47,405 bases of DNA from Suilimivivens sp964571145 (GCA_964571145.1 CAZNAP010000008.1:1-47405), one strand, 5' to 3'. Counted from the first letter of the stretch, positions 1-9,281 are shown. The notes: generated from the letters alone by a model not told the origin. A program made the numbers and translations.

Positions 1-69
1 ATCAATTATCATACACAATTCAGCTGTTAAAAACAAGCTTTTTTATATTTTTTTAACTTAATCTTTAAC

Positions 70-1212
70 TTATTCTTCAATGATTGCGCCTTGTGCCATA
101 CCTGCAAGCTTCTTTTTCTTATATCCTTGAAAGTCTCCCTGATCAAGTGCATCTCGAATTTCCTGCATCATAGTGTTATAAAAATAAAGATTATGAATGA
201 CACACAGTCGCATGCCAAGCATTTCTTTTGCCTTTAATAAATGTCTGATATAAGCTCTTGAAAAGCGTTTACAAGTGGGACATTGACATCCGGTTTCAAT
301 AGGACGTTCATCTAATTCATATTGTGCATTAAAAAGATTGATTTTCCCTTGATTGGTATATAAATGTCCGTGTCTTCCATTTCTGCTTGGATACACACAA
401 TCAAAAAAGTCTACTCCACGCTCCACGCCTTCTAAGATATTGGCAGGCGTTCCCACTCCCATTAAGTAGGTAGGTTTGTCTACCGGCAAATAAGGAATTG
501 TCTCTTCCAACACATGATACATTTCCTCATGACTTTCTCCTACTGCCAATCCACCCAGTGCGTAACCGTCTAAATCCATTTCTCTGATTATTTTAGCATG
601 TTCGATACGAATATCTGTATAGACTGCGCCTTGATTAATCGCAAATAGTAATTGGTCTTTATTAATGGTATCTTCCAATCCATTCAATCGTTTCATTTCT
701 ATTTGACAGCGAGTCAGCCACCTGGTTGTTCGCTCAACCGATGCTTGTACATAGCTTCGATCTGCCAGGCTTGGAGGACATTCATCAAATGCCATGGCAA
801 TCGTAGATGCAAGATTGGACTGAATCTGCATACTTTCTTCCGGTCCCATAAAGATTTTTCGTCCATCTATATGAGAGTTGAAATACACGCCTTCTTCTTT
901 AATTTTACGCAAACCTGCCAGTGAAAAAACCTGAAAACCACCTGAATCAGTTAAAATTGGTTTATTCCATGACATAAATTTGTGAAGCCCACCTAATTGT
1001 TTGACAATTTTGTCACCGGGCCTCACATGCAAATGGTACGTATTGGATAGTTGTACCTGCGTATTTATATTTTCTAAATCTTCTGTGGAAACAGCACCTT
1101 TAATTGCAGCCACAGTACCTACATTCATAAATACCGGAGTCTGAATGGTTCCATGTACAGTTGTAAGTTCTCCCCGTTTCGCTCTTCCTTCTTGTTTCAA
1201 CAACCTATACAT
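70..1212 (-). CDS. tgt: Queuine/preQ1 tRNA-guanine transglycosylase
   Basis: The 380-residue protein has the length and motifs of bacterial Tgt, which exchanges guanine at the wobble position of GUN-anticodon tRNAs for preQ1 on the way to queuosine. The base-binding segment DSGGFQ starts at D89. The DCVYPSRNGRHG segment contains the probable nucleophile D271. C309, C311, C314 and H340 form the expected zinc site. The first residues (MYRLLKQEGRAKRGEL) fit a genuine start and an AAGGAGTA ribosome site lies just upstream. No other queuosine gene is in the window. It follows the VanY gene on the same strand with a 30-base gap, so they may be co-transcribed. Confidence 0.96.
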   Translation of the reverse strand: MYRLLKQEGRAKRGELTTVHGTIQTPVFMNVGTVAAIKGAVSTEDLENINTQVQLSNTYHLHVRPGDKIVKQLGGLHKFMSWNKPILTDSGGFQVFSLAGLRKIKEEGVYFNSHIDGRKIFMGPEESMQIQSNLASTIAMAFDECPPSLADRSYVQASVERTTRWLTRCQIEMKRLNGLEDTINKDQLLFAINQGAVYTDIRIEHAKIIREMDLDGYALGGLAVGESHEEMYHVLEETIPYLPVDKPTYLMGVGTPANILEGVERGVDFFDCVYPSRNGRHGHLYTNQGKINLFNAQYELDERPIETGCQCPTCKRFSRAYIRHLLKAKEMLGMRLCVIHNLYFYNTMMQEIRDALDQGDFQGYKKKKLAGMAQGAIIEE

Positions 1213-1242
1213 GTAAGTGTTACTCCTTCTTGTTTAAAAAAT

Positions 1243-2343
1243 TTATAGATATTTTTCCCAGAATTCCTCTAGTGTCAGGTTTTCAGACATAATTAATTCA
1301 GAGGCTTCTTTTCCGACATATCGGAAATGCCAAGGTTCGAATTCAATACTGGTAATATATTCTTTTCCCTTAGGATAACGAAGAATAAAACCATATTTCC
1401 ATGAATTGGCTTCCAACCAAATTCCAGCATCTGTCTCAGCAAATCCTTCATCCAATGTGTAATAATGATCAGATACAATATCGATTGCCAGTCCTATTTG
1501 ATGTTCGCTGGCACCGGGTACTGTAACTGCCTGCGAAGACACTTTATAGGCTTCCATATAGGACATGCCTTTATCCATATATGCTTTAATTTTACGGTTA
1601 AACAGCACTTCTTGTCTGTTTAAATCTCTATAAGGCGAACAAATTGCCAGATTAATGCCATCTTCTTTCGCTGACTGAAGCATAGCCAACAGTTCTTCTA
1701 TGATTCTCTCATCACACTGCATGTTCCCTTTTATAGTCTTGATATTCCCAAGGGTAAAGGTATATTCGTCCGGTATTGGATGTTGTTTATTAATCAATAC
1801 CAGTTTCCAATCATTCGCATCAAATTCAATTTTCTCTTCTGTTACGGTGGTTATTTGATTTGTGTCATCTAAATTTTCTTCTGATAAGGTTGCATTTTCA
1901 TTGATAATGTCAGCATTTTCTTCCAGAATTTCATCTAGCAAATATTTATTAGCTGTCTCCATATCATGCAGCTCAGCATCGTCATATCCTTCCAAAACAT
2001 CTTCATCATCTAATAGAGCCACATTACTATATTCGACTTCCTGTTCACCTGCCAAGGTGATATTTGAATCCGCTGCTGTTAATTCTACAGCATTGTTTTG
2101 TACTGAAATAAATCCGTTATCTTCTTGGAATACAGGATAAGCAAAACTGTTTCCTACCATAAAACAGAATAATATAAAAATAACACAGGCAAATCTTTTC
2201 ATTCCGTTGCGGCAATAATCATAAATATTATACAGCAACATACATACTGCCAAACCGATAATAGCCGGAATTTTCAGTATCACATTTTTTCGCCCCATGT
2301 CTATAAAGAAGTCTTTTACTCTTTCGTTCAGTTTTCTTTTCAT
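1243..2343 (-). CDS. Membrane-anchored D-Ala-D-Ala carboxypeptidase, VanY/M15B family
   Basis: This 366-residue protein has a basic N-terminus and two hydrophobic segments (about residues 24-42 and 50-69), then an acidic, low-complexity linker (about 85-175) and a C-terminal M15 peptidase domain (about 180-360). The zinc and catalytic signature is intact: SEHQIGLAID (H281, D288) and EPWHFRYVG (E336, H339). Family knowledge says such enzymes trim the terminal D-Ala from muropeptides outside the membrane. The long acidic spacer may hold the catalytic domain away from the membrane (inference). No vanH, vanA or vanX genes are nearby, so there is no reason to link it to glycopeptide resistance. 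Confidence 0.88.
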   Translation of the reverse strand: MKRKLNERVKDFFIDMGRKNVILKIPAIIGLAVCMLLYNIYDYCRNGMKRFACVIFILFCFMVGNSFAYPVFQEDNGFISVQNNAVELTAADSNITLAGEQEVEYSNVALLDDEDVLEGYDDAELHDMETANKYLLDEILEENADIINENATLSEENLDDTNQITTVTEEKIEFDANDWKLVLINKQHPIPDEYTFTLGNIKTIKGNMQCDERIIEELLAMLQSAKEDGINLAICSPYRDLNRQEVLFNRKIKAYMDKGMSYMEAYKVSSQAVTVPGASEHQIGLAIDIVSDHYYTLDEGFAETDAGIWLEANSWKYGFILRYPKGKEYITSIEFEPWHFRYVGKEASELIMSENLTLEEFWEKYL

Positions 2344-2437
2344 CCCATACCCCTATATGAAATAATTTATGTACTGATTTACATAATATTCTACACGATT
2401 CTTTCTAATTCGACAATAGAAACTTTGTACTATGCTT

Positions 2438-2466
2438 GATTCTTTTGCATATTTCCGCTATAATTT
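2438..2466 (+). promoter_or_regulatory. Promoter of aroC
   Basis: TTGATT (2438-2443) and TATAAT (2461-2466) are separated by 17 bases. Transcription would start near 2473, leaving a leader of about 13 bases that contains the GGAGG ribosome site. This placement excludes the upstream in-frame ATG at 2432 as the start of aroC. Confidence 0.75.
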
Positions 2467-2485
2467 GAGAAAAAAAGGAGGCAAA

Positions 2486-3589
2486 ATGATGGCAGGCTCT
2501 ACTTTCGGTACTTTATTTCGTATATCAACCTGGGGGGAATCCCACGGAAAAGCCTTGGGCGTTGTCATAGACGGTTGTCCTTCCGGTTTGGAATTGAACG
2601 AAGAAGATATTCAGCTTTACTTGAATCGTAGAAAACCCGGCAGTTCTTCTATTACTACACCACGCAAAGAAGATGACCGTGTAGAAATACTCTCTGGTAC
2701 ATTTGAAGGTCGTACCACCGGTACTCCTATTTCATTGATTGTATATAATAATTCACAAAAATCTTCTGATTATGAAAATATAGCCTCCAATTATCGTCCT
2801 GGGCATGCGGATTATACTTATGATGCTAAATATGGTTTTCGCGATTATACCGGCGGTGGTCGTTCCTCCGGACGTGAAACAATCGGACGTGTGGCAGCCG
2901 GTGCCGTTGCATTAAAAATATTGAAGCAACTTGGTATTCAGGTAACTGCTTATACCAAATCCATAGGTCCTGTGACTGTAAATATGTCAAAATTTGACGA
3001 ATCCTTAATCCTTACTACCGCCACTTGTATGCCTTGTAAAGAATCAAACGAACAAGCGCTTGCCTATTTAGAAGAATGTATGTTGAATAAAAATTCCAGC
3101 GGCGGTGTAATAGAATGTATTGTAAACGGGCTGCCTGCAGGTGTGGGTGACCCTGTGTTTGAAAAGCTAGATGCTAATCTGGCTAAGGCTATTATGTCTA
3201 TAGGAGCTGTTAAAGCTGTTGAAATAGGCGACGGCATTGCTGTCTCATTTTCTACAGGCTCTGAAAATAACGATGCATTTATCTGCGAAGATAATATGAT
3301 CAAAACTAAGACAAATCACTGTGGCGGTATTTTAGGTGGTATCAGTAATGGCTCTCCTGTTGTTTTAAGAGCACATATCAAACCCACTCCGTCTATCTTC
3401 ACTCCGCAAGATACAGTCAATCAAAAAGGAGAGCCTGTTAAGCTCTCCATAAAAGGTCGTCACGATCCTGTAATTGTGCCAAGAGCTGTCGTTGTTGTTG
3501 AAGCAATGACTGCCCTGACGATACTCGATGCTTGCATGCAAAACATGACTTCCAGACTCGAATATCTTAACTGGTTTTATAAAAAATAA
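2486..3589 (+). CDS. aroC: Chorismate synthase
   Basis: The enzyme makes chorismate from 5-enolpyruvylshikimate-3-phosphate using reduced FMN, the last shikimate step. Visible signatures are GESHGKALGVVIDG near the start, RPGHADYTYDAKYGFRDYTGGGRSSGRET in the first half and VVVEAMTALTILD at the end. The start is the tandem ATG at 2486/2489 behind AAAGGAGG, giving 367 or 366 residues. An ATG at 2432 is in frame but lies upstream of the predicted promoter. The gene stands alone, with no other shikimate genes beside it, and its 3' end overlaps the convergent lactonase gene by 23 bases. Confidence 0.96.
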   Translation: MMAGSTFGTLFRISTWGESHGKALGVVIDGCPSGLELNEEDIQLYLNRRKPGSSSITTPRKEDDRVEILSGTFEGRTTGTPISLIVYNNSQKSSDYENIASNYRPGHADYTYDAKYGFRDYTGGGRSSGRETIGRVAAGAVALKILKQLGIQVTAYTKSIGPVTVNMSKFDESLILTTATCMPCKESNEQALAYLEECMLNKNSSGGVIECIVNGLPAGVGDPVFEKLDANLAKAIMSIGAVKAVEIGDGIAVSFSTGSENNDAFICEDNMIKTKTNHCGGILGGISNGSPVVLRAHIKPTPSIFTPQDTVNQKGEPVKLSIKGRHDPVIVPRAVVVVEAMTALTILDACMQNMTSRLEYLNWFYKK

Positions 3590-4628
3590 TACAATTCGGC
3601 TGTTCTACTTTAATTTCCGGTCCATTCATTACCAGTGTTCCCTTTTCAAGGTCAACATTGAAGAAGGTCATGGAATTGGATTCATGGTTCAGCGAAACCA
3701 AATGTCTGTTATCTGGAAATAAAATAGCATCTTTTGGATAGTCTCCACTCACCGGCAAGCAAAATATTTTCGTTAAAAGTCCGCTTCTTTGATCCACCGA
3801 ATAAACAATTACGCTGTTATCTCCTGCATTGGAACTGCATAAGTATTTGAAATCCAGCGTAAAATTAAGTGCACTAGCTGCCGAGCCACCTGCATGATAA
3901 GTATTCAAAGTAGAAATGTTTTGAATTTTTTCAAAATCAGGATTTCCATGTTCGTCTACTGTATATTTATAGACATCTATATAATTCTTTAGTTCATGTA
4001 CTATATAAAGAAACTTCCCATTTTTAGAGAATTTCATATGTCTGGGTGCTGACTCCTGCTCACTTCGAATGAAATCAACCTGTTGCAGTTTGCCGGTCAT
4101 ATGGTTTAATTCGTAGATAATTACATGATCCATTCCCAAATCAGCAGCACACAAAAAACGATTATCTCTGGTCATTTTCACGCAATTAATATGCGGTCTG
4201 AAATTTCGCTCTGCTATACTGCCAAGTCCTTTATGGAAAATTTCTTCCGTAATCTCACCAATACCACCATCCTCTAAAAGACGAAGCACCGTAACTTTAG
4301 CATCGTGATATCCTGCTACAAATAGGAACTTATCTTCATAGTCCGTTGACAGATAACAGCCTCTCATACCGTTAATTGACGCATGGTTAATCACTTCCAA
4401 ACTTCCATCTCTTAATACTCGATATGCTTCAACGCCAAAGTCTGTAATTGAATATAAGTACTTTTGATTATGTGAAATCGTCACATAGGATGAATTGGTA
4501 ATTTCTACCTGATCTTTTTCAGTAAATCTTCCGTTTTCCATATCTACATCATAAATTCTGATACCAAAACTGCTTTTATTTCCTGATGTATAAGTAGATA
4601 CATAAGCCACATATTTATCTTTTTCCAT
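3567..4628 (-). CDS. Lactonase-family seven-bladed beta-propeller protein (YbhE/Pgl-like)
   Basis: The 353-residue protein shows the repeating blade pattern of the lactonase (6-phosphogluconolactonase, YbhE type) family, for example SYVTISHNQKYLYSITDFG, INCVKMTRDNRFLCAADLG, PRHMKFSKNGKFLYIVHE and NFTLDFKYLCSSNAGDNSVIVY. It has no signal peptide, so it is cytoplasmic. Known members hydrolyse 6-phosphogluconolactone, but many homologues are untested, so the substrate is open. It is transcribed divergently from the polyamine operon and its 3' end overlaps aroC. No pentose-phosphate genes are adjacent. Confidence 0.8.
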   Translation of the reverse strand: MEKDKYVAYVSTYTSGNKSSFGIRIYDVDMENGRFTEKDQVEITNSSYVTISHNQKYLYSITDFGVEAYRVLRDGSLEVINHASINGMRGCYLSTDYEDKFLFVAGYHDAKVTVLRLLEDGGIGEITEEIFHKGLGSIAERNFRPHINCVKMTRDNRFLCAADLGMDHVIIYELNHMTGKLQQVDFIRSEQESAPRHMKFSKNGKFLYIVHELKNYIDVYKYTVDEHGNPDFEKIQNISTLNTYHAGGSAASALNFTLDFKYLCSSNAGDNSVIVYSVDQRSGLLTKIFCLPVSGDYPKDAILFPDNRHLVSLNHESNSMTFFNVDLEKGTLVMNGPEIKVEQPNCIIFYKTS

Positions 4629-4685
4629 TATGCTGCTCCTCTTTTTTTATTCTTTCTACAATAAACACTTCCAAACTAATAAATT

Positions 4686-4714
4686 ATTATAGCACAGCTT
4701 ATTTTCAGGTACAA
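4686..4714 (-). promoter_or_regulatory. Promoter of the lactonase gene
   Basis: Read on the minus strand, TTGTAC (4709-4714) and TATAAT (4686-4691) are 17 bases apart. This lies upstream of the lactonase start at 4628, which is preceded by an AGAGGAG ribosome site. Confidence 0.65.
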
Positions 4715-4747
4715 CTAACACTCTTTTCTTTTGTCGAAAAAAATGTA

Positions 4748-4775
4748 TTGACAAACAGTCCGCTTTTTGTATAAT
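4748..4775 (+). promoter_or_regulatory. Promoter of the regulator-potABCD operon
   Basis: A consensus TTGACA (4748-4753) and a consensus TATAAT (4770-4775) are separated by 16 bases. The start of transcription would be about 4782, with a 65-base leader before the regulator gene. The leader contains GTTTA/TAAAC half-sites, listed separately. Confidence 0.75.
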
Positions 4776-4785
4776 GAGTATCAGT

Positions 4786-4812
4786 GTTTAGTAAAAGTAA
4801 ACTTAAAGTTTA
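4786..4812. promoter_or_regulatory. Candidate operator: three GTTTA/TAAAC half-sites
   Basis: GTTTA (4786-4790), TAAAC (4798-4802) and GTTTA (4808-4812 region) alternate in orientation. The last two form the perfect 15-base inverted repeat TAAACTTAAAGTTTA (4798-4812). The site lies just after the predicted transcription start and before the XRE regulator. Autoregulation by that protein is an inference. Confidence 0.4.
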
Positions 4813-4846
4813 TTATAATTAAAACCAAACAAACAAAGGAGCAAGC

Positions 4847-5398
4847 ATGAATAACAGTATTCATATTGGCACCAAAATCAAGGATCTTCGAACGCAAAAA
4901 GGACTGACACAGGAAGAATTAGCAGACCGATGCGAACTTTCCAAAGGATTTATTTCACAGTTGGAAAGAGACCTGACCTCGCCTTCCATTACAACACTGG
5001 TTGATATTCTGCAATGCTTAGGGACTGACCTAAAGGATTTCTTTAATGATTCAGAAGATAAGCAAATTGCTTTTCGTCAAACAGATTACTTTGAGAAAAT
5101 CGACGAAGAACTTCAGAATAGAATTGAATGGATTATTCCCAATGCGCAAAAAAATATGATGGAACCAATTCGTCTCACTCTTGCCCCCGGTGGTTCTACC
5201 TACCCTGATAATCCACATGAAGGTGAGGAATTTGGCTATATTATTTCCGGTAATATTTCATTGGTTCTGGGGAAAAGAACTATTAAGGTTAAAAAAGGGG
5301 AATCTTTTTATTTTACAGCGCATTCTACTCATTACATTAAAGCTGATAACAAAACCGGAGCTGTCTTAATATGGGTCAGCACCCCACCCAGCTTTTAG
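4847..5398 (+). CDS. XRE-cupin transcriptional regulator of the polyamine operon
   Basis: The 183-residue protein has an N-terminal lambda-repressor-type helix-turn-helix (about residues 8-62, with LRTQKGLTQEELADRCELSKGFISQLERD) and a C-terminal cupin barrel (about 105-180, with PHEGEEFGYIISG and GESFYFTAHSTHYIKA). This architecture is the PuuR type, in which the cupin senses a small ligand. It is the first gene of the operon, 11 bases before potA, so it probably controls polyamine uptake (inference). GGAGCAAGC precedes the ATG. Confidence 0.88.
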   Translation: MNNSIHIGTKIKDLRTQKGLTQEELADRCELSKGFISQLERDLTSPSITTLVDILQCLGTDLKDFFNDSEDKQIAFRQTDYFEKIDEELQNRIEWIIPNAQKNMMEPIRLTLAPGGSTYPDNPHEGEEFGYIISGNISLVLGKRTIKVKKGESFYFTAHSTHYIKADNKTGAVLIWVSTPPSF

Positions 5399-5409
5399 GA
5401 GGCAATCAC

Positions 5410-6483
5410 ATGAATAAAGTATTGATTGATTTAAAAAACATTAGTAAATCCTTCGATGGGGAAATGATTTTAGATGATTTAAATTTATACATACGTGAAA
5501 ATGAATTTCTTACTTTACTTGGACCTTCCGGCTGTGGAAAGACAACCACCTTACGAATTTTGGGTGGATTCACTTCTCCCGATAAAGGGTGTGTCATTTT
5601 TGATGGAAAAGACATTACTTCTCTTCCGCCAAACAAACGCCAGCTAAATACTGTTTTTCAAAAATATGCTCTGTTTACGCACATGAATATTGCTGAGAAT
5701 ATTGCTTTCGGCCTTAAAATCAAGAACAAAAGCAAGTCTTACATAGATGATAAAATCAAATATGCATTAAAACTTGTAAATTTGGATGGTTATGAGAAAA
5801 GAATGCCCGATTCCTTAAGCGGTGGTCAGCAACAACGTATTGCCATTGCCCGTGCAATTGTTAATGAGCCTAAGGTTCTGCTCCTCGATGAACCCCTGGG
5901 TGCTCTTGATTTAAAGATGCGCCAGGATATGCAATATGAACTGATTAGGCTTAAAAATGAACTTGGAATCACATTTATTTATGTAACACACGATCAGGAA
6001 GAAGCTCTAACCATGTCAGATACAATCGTTGTCATGAATCAAGGCTATATTCAGCAGATTGGCTCTCCTGAAAGAATCTATAATGAGCCCGAGAACGCTT
6101 TTGTTGCAGACTTTATCGGTGACAGCAATATCATTACCAGTACCATGGTTGAGGATAAACTGGTTGATATTTTAGGCACACGTTTCTCTTGTGTAGATAC
6201 TGGTTTTGGTACCAACAAACCGGTTGACGTGGTCATTCGTCCTGAAGATGTTATTTTAACCGAACCCAATCAAGGCAGAATGAACGGAATCGTAACCCAC
6301 CTCATTTTTAAAGGTGTTCACTACGAAATGGAAGTAACCGCCGGTGGCTTTGAATGGCTTGTACACTCTACAGGAATGTTCCCCGTAGGTACAGAAGTCG
6401 GTATTTCAGTTGATCCATTTAACATACAGATTATGAATAGACCCGCTTCTGAAGATGAAGAAGCTGTTCGTGTTGAAATCTAA
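5410..6483 (+). CDS. potA: Spermidine/putrescine ABC transporter ATP-binding protein
   Basis: The ATPase of a spermidine/putrescine importer, 357 residues from the ATG at 5410, which sits behind TTAGGAGGCAATCAC. The longer in-frame reading from 5371 lies inside the regulator gene and has no ribosome site. Walker A GPSGCGKTT is at about 38-46, the Q-loop in VFQKYALF, signature LSGGQ at 136-140, Walker B VLLLDEP at about 156-162 and the switch histidine in VTHDQEEA. A C-terminal TOBE-like region (about 270-350, with VDVVIRPEDV) completes the PotA architecture. The operon order regulator-A-B-C-D supports the substrate class. Confidence 0.93.
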   Translation: MNKVLIDLKNISKSFDGEMILDDLNLYIRENEFLTLLGPSGCGKTTTLRILGGFTSPDKGCVIFDGKDITSLPPNKRQLNTVFQKYALFTHMNIAENIAFGLKIKNKSKSYIDDKIKYALKLVNLDGYEKRMPDSLSGGQQQRIAIARAIVNEPKVLLLDEPLGALDLKMRQDMQYELIRLKNELGITFIYVTHDQEEALTMSDTIVVMNQGYIQQIGSPERIYNEPENAFVADFIGDSNIITSTMVEDKLVDILGTRFSCVDTGFGTNKPVDVVIRPEDVILTEPNQGRMNGIVTHLIFKGVHYEMEVTAGGFEWLVHSTGMFPVGTEVGISVDPFNIQIMNRPASEDEEAVRVEI

Positions 6484-6506
6484 CTTCCTAGGAGAATGGA
6501 GTATTT

Positions 6507-7319
6507 ATGAAGAAAAAATTACTTGGTCTTCCTTATTATTTTTGGACTGTACTTTTTATATTGGTTCCACTTGGCATGGTCTTCTATTATGGATTAACTG
6601 ATGATACCGGTTCTTTCACTATGGAAAATATCATGGCCATTGCTTCTCCGGAACACAGTAAAGCATTCTTTCTTGCTTTACTTTTATCAGTCATTTCCAC
6701 TATTCTATGTCTTTTACTGGCCTATCCGCTTGCAATGATTTTATGCGGTATGCAAAAGCACCAAAACAGCCTTTTGGTCTTACTGTTCATTCTTCCTATG
6801 TGGATGAATTTTCTGCTTCGTACGCTTGCCTGGCAGACTTTATTGGAAAAAACAGGTGTGATTAACAGCTTGCTTACTTTTTTTCATTTACCCGGTTTGC
6901 AAATAATTAATACACCTTACGCAATCGTACTTGGTATGGTTTATAACTTTTTACCATTTATGGTTTTACCTATTTATAATGTGTTATCCAAGATTAATCC
7001 TGATGTAATTCAAGCAGCAAGGGATTTGGGTGCCAACAATCTTCATGTATTCATGAAAATTACGCTTCCCCTCAGTACACCCGGGATTATCAGCGGTATC
7101 ACCATGGTATTTGTTCCAGCCTTAACTACTTTCGTTATCAGTAAGTTGCTTGGCGGAAGCAAAATTCTCCTTATTGGCAATGTCATTGAAGAAGAATTCA
7201 CAATTGCCGGTAATTGGAATCTTGGCAGTGGTTTATCCATGGTACTTATGATATTTATTGTGATCAGTATGATTATGTCTGCTATTTTTGACAAAGATGG
7301 GGAGGGCTCCTTCTTATGA
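6507..7319 (+). CDS. potB: Spermidine/putrescine ABC transporter permease
   Basis: The 270-residue inner-membrane permease has about six hydrophobic spans, starting with one at residues 10-27. The EAA-type coupling loop is ARDLGANNLHVFMKITLPLSTPGIISG in the second half, where it would contact PotA. It is preceded by TAGGAGAATGGAG. Its stop overlaps the start of potC by four bases (ATGA), indicating translational coupling. Confidence 0.92.
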   Translation: MKKKLLGLPYYFWTVLFILVPLGMVFYYGLTDDTGSFTMENIMAIASPEHSKAFFLALLLSVISTILCLLLAYPLAMILCGMQKHQNSLLVLLFILPMWMNFLLRTLAWQTLLEKTGVINSLLTFFHLPGLQIINTPYAIVLGMVYNFLPFMVLPIYNVLSKINPDVIQAARDLGANNLHVFMKITLPLSTPGIISGITMVFVPALTTFVISKLLGGSKILLIGNVIEEEFTIAGNWNLGSGLSMVLMIFIVISMIMSAIFDKDGEGSFL

Positions 7320-8089
7320 TTAAGACAACTGCTCAAAAAATATATATGGGACTTATTTTAGTCTTTTTATATGCGCCTATTGCTACGCTTATGGTACTCT
7401 CCTTTAATGCCAGTAAAACAAGAGCCAAATGGGGCGGATTCACGTTTAAATGGTATGGTGCGTTATTTAACAATGAGGATATTCTAAACGCTTTATTTAA
7501 TACGCTCCTAATTGCCTTAATTGCATCAATAGTTGCCACAATCATAGGTACAGCCGCTTGTCTTTCTATCATGAGTTTGAAGAAGCGGAGTCGTGCCATT
7601 GTGATTGGTGTAACCAACATTCCTATGTTAAATGCTGAAATCGTAACAGGTATTTCATTAATGCTTTTATTTATTAGCTTAGGGCTGAAATTTGGTTTTG
7701 GGACGATTTTATTATCACATATTACATTTTGTATCCCTTATGTTATACTCAGCGTCATGCCTCGAATGTCGCAACTGTCTCCCCATACTTATGAGGCAGC
7801 ATTGGATTTGGGTGCAAGCTCGGTTTACGGCTTTTTCAAGGTGGTATTCCCTGATATTTTGCCAGGAATACTCTCAGGATTCTTAATGTCGTTTACGATG
7901 TCATTGGATGATTTTATTATCACCCACTTCACTAAGGGTGCTGGCGTAGATACTTTATCCACAAAAATATATACAGAAGTAAAAAAAGGTATCAAGCCTG
8001 AAATGTACGCCTTATCTACACTCATATTTGTAACTGTATTGGTATTATTGCTGTTGGTAAACAAACCACCACGCAGCATTAAAAAATAA
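7316..8089 (+). CDS. potC: Spermidine/putrescine ABC transporter permease
   Basis: The second permease subunit, 257 residues and about six membrane spans. Its coupling loop is ALDLGASSVYGFFKVVFPDILPGILSG, followed by FTMSLDDFIITHFTKG, which is typical of PotC. It overlaps potB by four bases, with the ribosome site GGGGAGGG inside the end of potB. It would pair with PotB to form the channel. Confidence 0.92.
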   Translation: MIKTTAQKIYMGLILVFLYAPIATLMVLSFNASKTRAKWGGFTFKWYGALFNNEDILNALFNTLLIALIASIVATIIGTAACLSIMSLKKRSRAIVIGVTNIPMLNAEIVTGISLMLLFISLGLKFGFGTILLSHITFCIPYVILSVMPRMSQLSPHTYEAALDLGASSVYGFFKVVFPDILPGILSGFLMSFTMSLDDFIITHFTKGAGVDTLSTKIYTEVKKGIKPEMYALSTLIFVTVLVLLLLVNKPPRSIKK

Positions 8090-8102
8090 ATGGAGGATGA
8101 TT

Positions 8103-9176
8103 ATGAAAAAAATAATTAAGTCAAGAATTGTCATCGGAATTGTACTGTCTACACTGCTTCTTTCTATGGTAGGCTGTGCCAATTCTGAAAAGAGTCAAAA
8201 TGGTCAAGTAATTGTTTATAACTGGGGAGAATATATTGATCCCGAAGTCCTTACTATGTTTGAAGAAGAAACCGGTATTGAGGTCATTTATGATGAGTAT
8301 GAAACAAACGAAACGATGTTTCCTAAAGTTGAGGCAGGTGCTGCAGAATACGATTTAGTCTGCCCTTCTGATTACATGATTCAAAAAATGATTGAAAGTG
8401 ATTTATTAGCAGAACTTAACTTTGATAACATTCCCAATGCAAAGCAATATATTGGTCAAGAATATTGGGACCAATCTACTGAATTTGATCCTGAAAACAA
8501 GTATTCCGTACCTTATTGTTTTGGAACTGTAGGTATTCTCTATAATAAATCCATGGTCAGCGAACCCATTGACAGTTGGTCAGTTCTTTGGGATGAACAA
8601 TATTCAGGAAATATATTAATGCAGGATTCAGTCAGAGATGCTTTCATGGTAGCTTTAAAGTTAAATGGGCATTCCATGAATACTTTAGATGTGAATGAAT
8701 TAGAAGCTGCTAAAGATTTATTAATTGAGCAAAAGCCTCTAGTACAGGCATATGTTATTGATCAAGTACGTGATAAAATGATTGGTGGCGAAGCTGCTAT
8801 CGGTGTTATTTACTCCGGCGAAGCACTCTATACGCAAAGCGAAAATGCAGATTTGGAATATGTAGTTCCAAAAGAAGGTACCAACGTTTGGATTGATTCC
8901 TGGGTTATGTTAAAGAATGCACCCAATAAAGCCAACGCCGAAGCATTCATTAACTTCATGTGCCGCCCCGAAATTGCCAAAATGAACTTTGAATTTATCA
9001 CCTATTCTACTCCAAATACTGCTGTACGTGATTTGCTTGAAGATGAGGAGTTAAAGAACTCTACGATTGCATTTCCTGATTTAAGTCAATACGAGAATTT
9101 GGAAACATTCCACTACCTCGGCAGTGAAGGTGATGAACTCTATAATAATCTTTGGAAAGAAGTAAAATCAAACTAA
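8103..9176 (+). CDS. potD: Spermidine/putrescine-binding lipoprotein
   Basis: A 357-residue extracellular solute-binding protein, last gene of the operon. The N-terminus is a lipoprotein signal ending in LLLSMVGC. Mature sequence features are VIVYNWGEYIDPEVL, YDLVCPSDYMIQKM and the WIDSWVMLKNAPNKANAEAFINFM segment, typical of PotD. The ATG at 8103 is preferred over 8097 because the GGAGG at 8092-8096 abuts 8097 but is correctly spaced for 8103. A terminator follows at 9198. Confidence 0.93.
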   Translation: MKKIIKSRIVIGIVLSTLLLSMVGCANSEKSQNGQVIVYNWGEYIDPEVLTMFEEETGIEVIYDEYETNETMFPKVEAGAAEYDLVCPSDYMIQKMIESDLLAELNFDNIPNAKQYIGQEYWDQSTEFDPENKYSVPYCFGTVGILYNKSMVSEPIDSWSVLWDEQYSGNILMQDSVRDAFMVALKLNGHSMNTLDVNELEAAKDLLIEQKPLVQAYVIDQVRDKMIGGEAAIGVIYSGEALYTQSENADLEYVVPKEGTNVWIDSWVMLKNAPNKANAEAFINFMCRPEIAKMNFEFITYSTPNTAVRDLLEDEELKNSTIAFPDLSQYENLETFHYLGSEGDELYNNLWKEVKSN

Positions 9177-9197
9177 ACATATTACAAATATATAATT

Positions 9198-9227
9198 AAA
9201 GGTAAGTCAATAAAGACTCACCTTTTT
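9198..9227 (+). terminator. Terminator of the pot operon
   Basis: AAAGGTAAGTC (9198-9208) and GACTCACCTTT (9215-9225) form an 11-pair stem with one A-C mismatch and a six-base loop, followed by T residues. It lies 22 bases after potD. Confidence 0.75.
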
Positions 9228-9281
9228 AGTTATTATTATATTAGTTATTACTCATATTAATTACTATTTACAAATTGATTT

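Noticed and set aside
1..69. Terminator after tgt
   Set aside because: AAAAACAAGCTTTTTT is too short a stem to call; the region otherwise holds nothing I recognise.
1243..2343. Glycopeptide resistance determinant (vanY)
   Set aside because: No vanH/A/X or two-component genes are nearby; the domain is common in housekeeping carboxypeptidases.
2388..2418. Promoter for the VanY gene (TTGTCG / TAGAAT)
   Set aside because: The spacer is 19 bases and both hexamers are poor.
2432..2485. In-frame ATG upstream of aroC
   Set aside because: It lies upstream of the predicted promoter and lacks a ribosome site; the ATG at 2486 has one.
4776..4846. Riboswitch before the pot regulator
   Set aside because: The 65-base leader holds only short half-sites, which look like DNA operator sequences.
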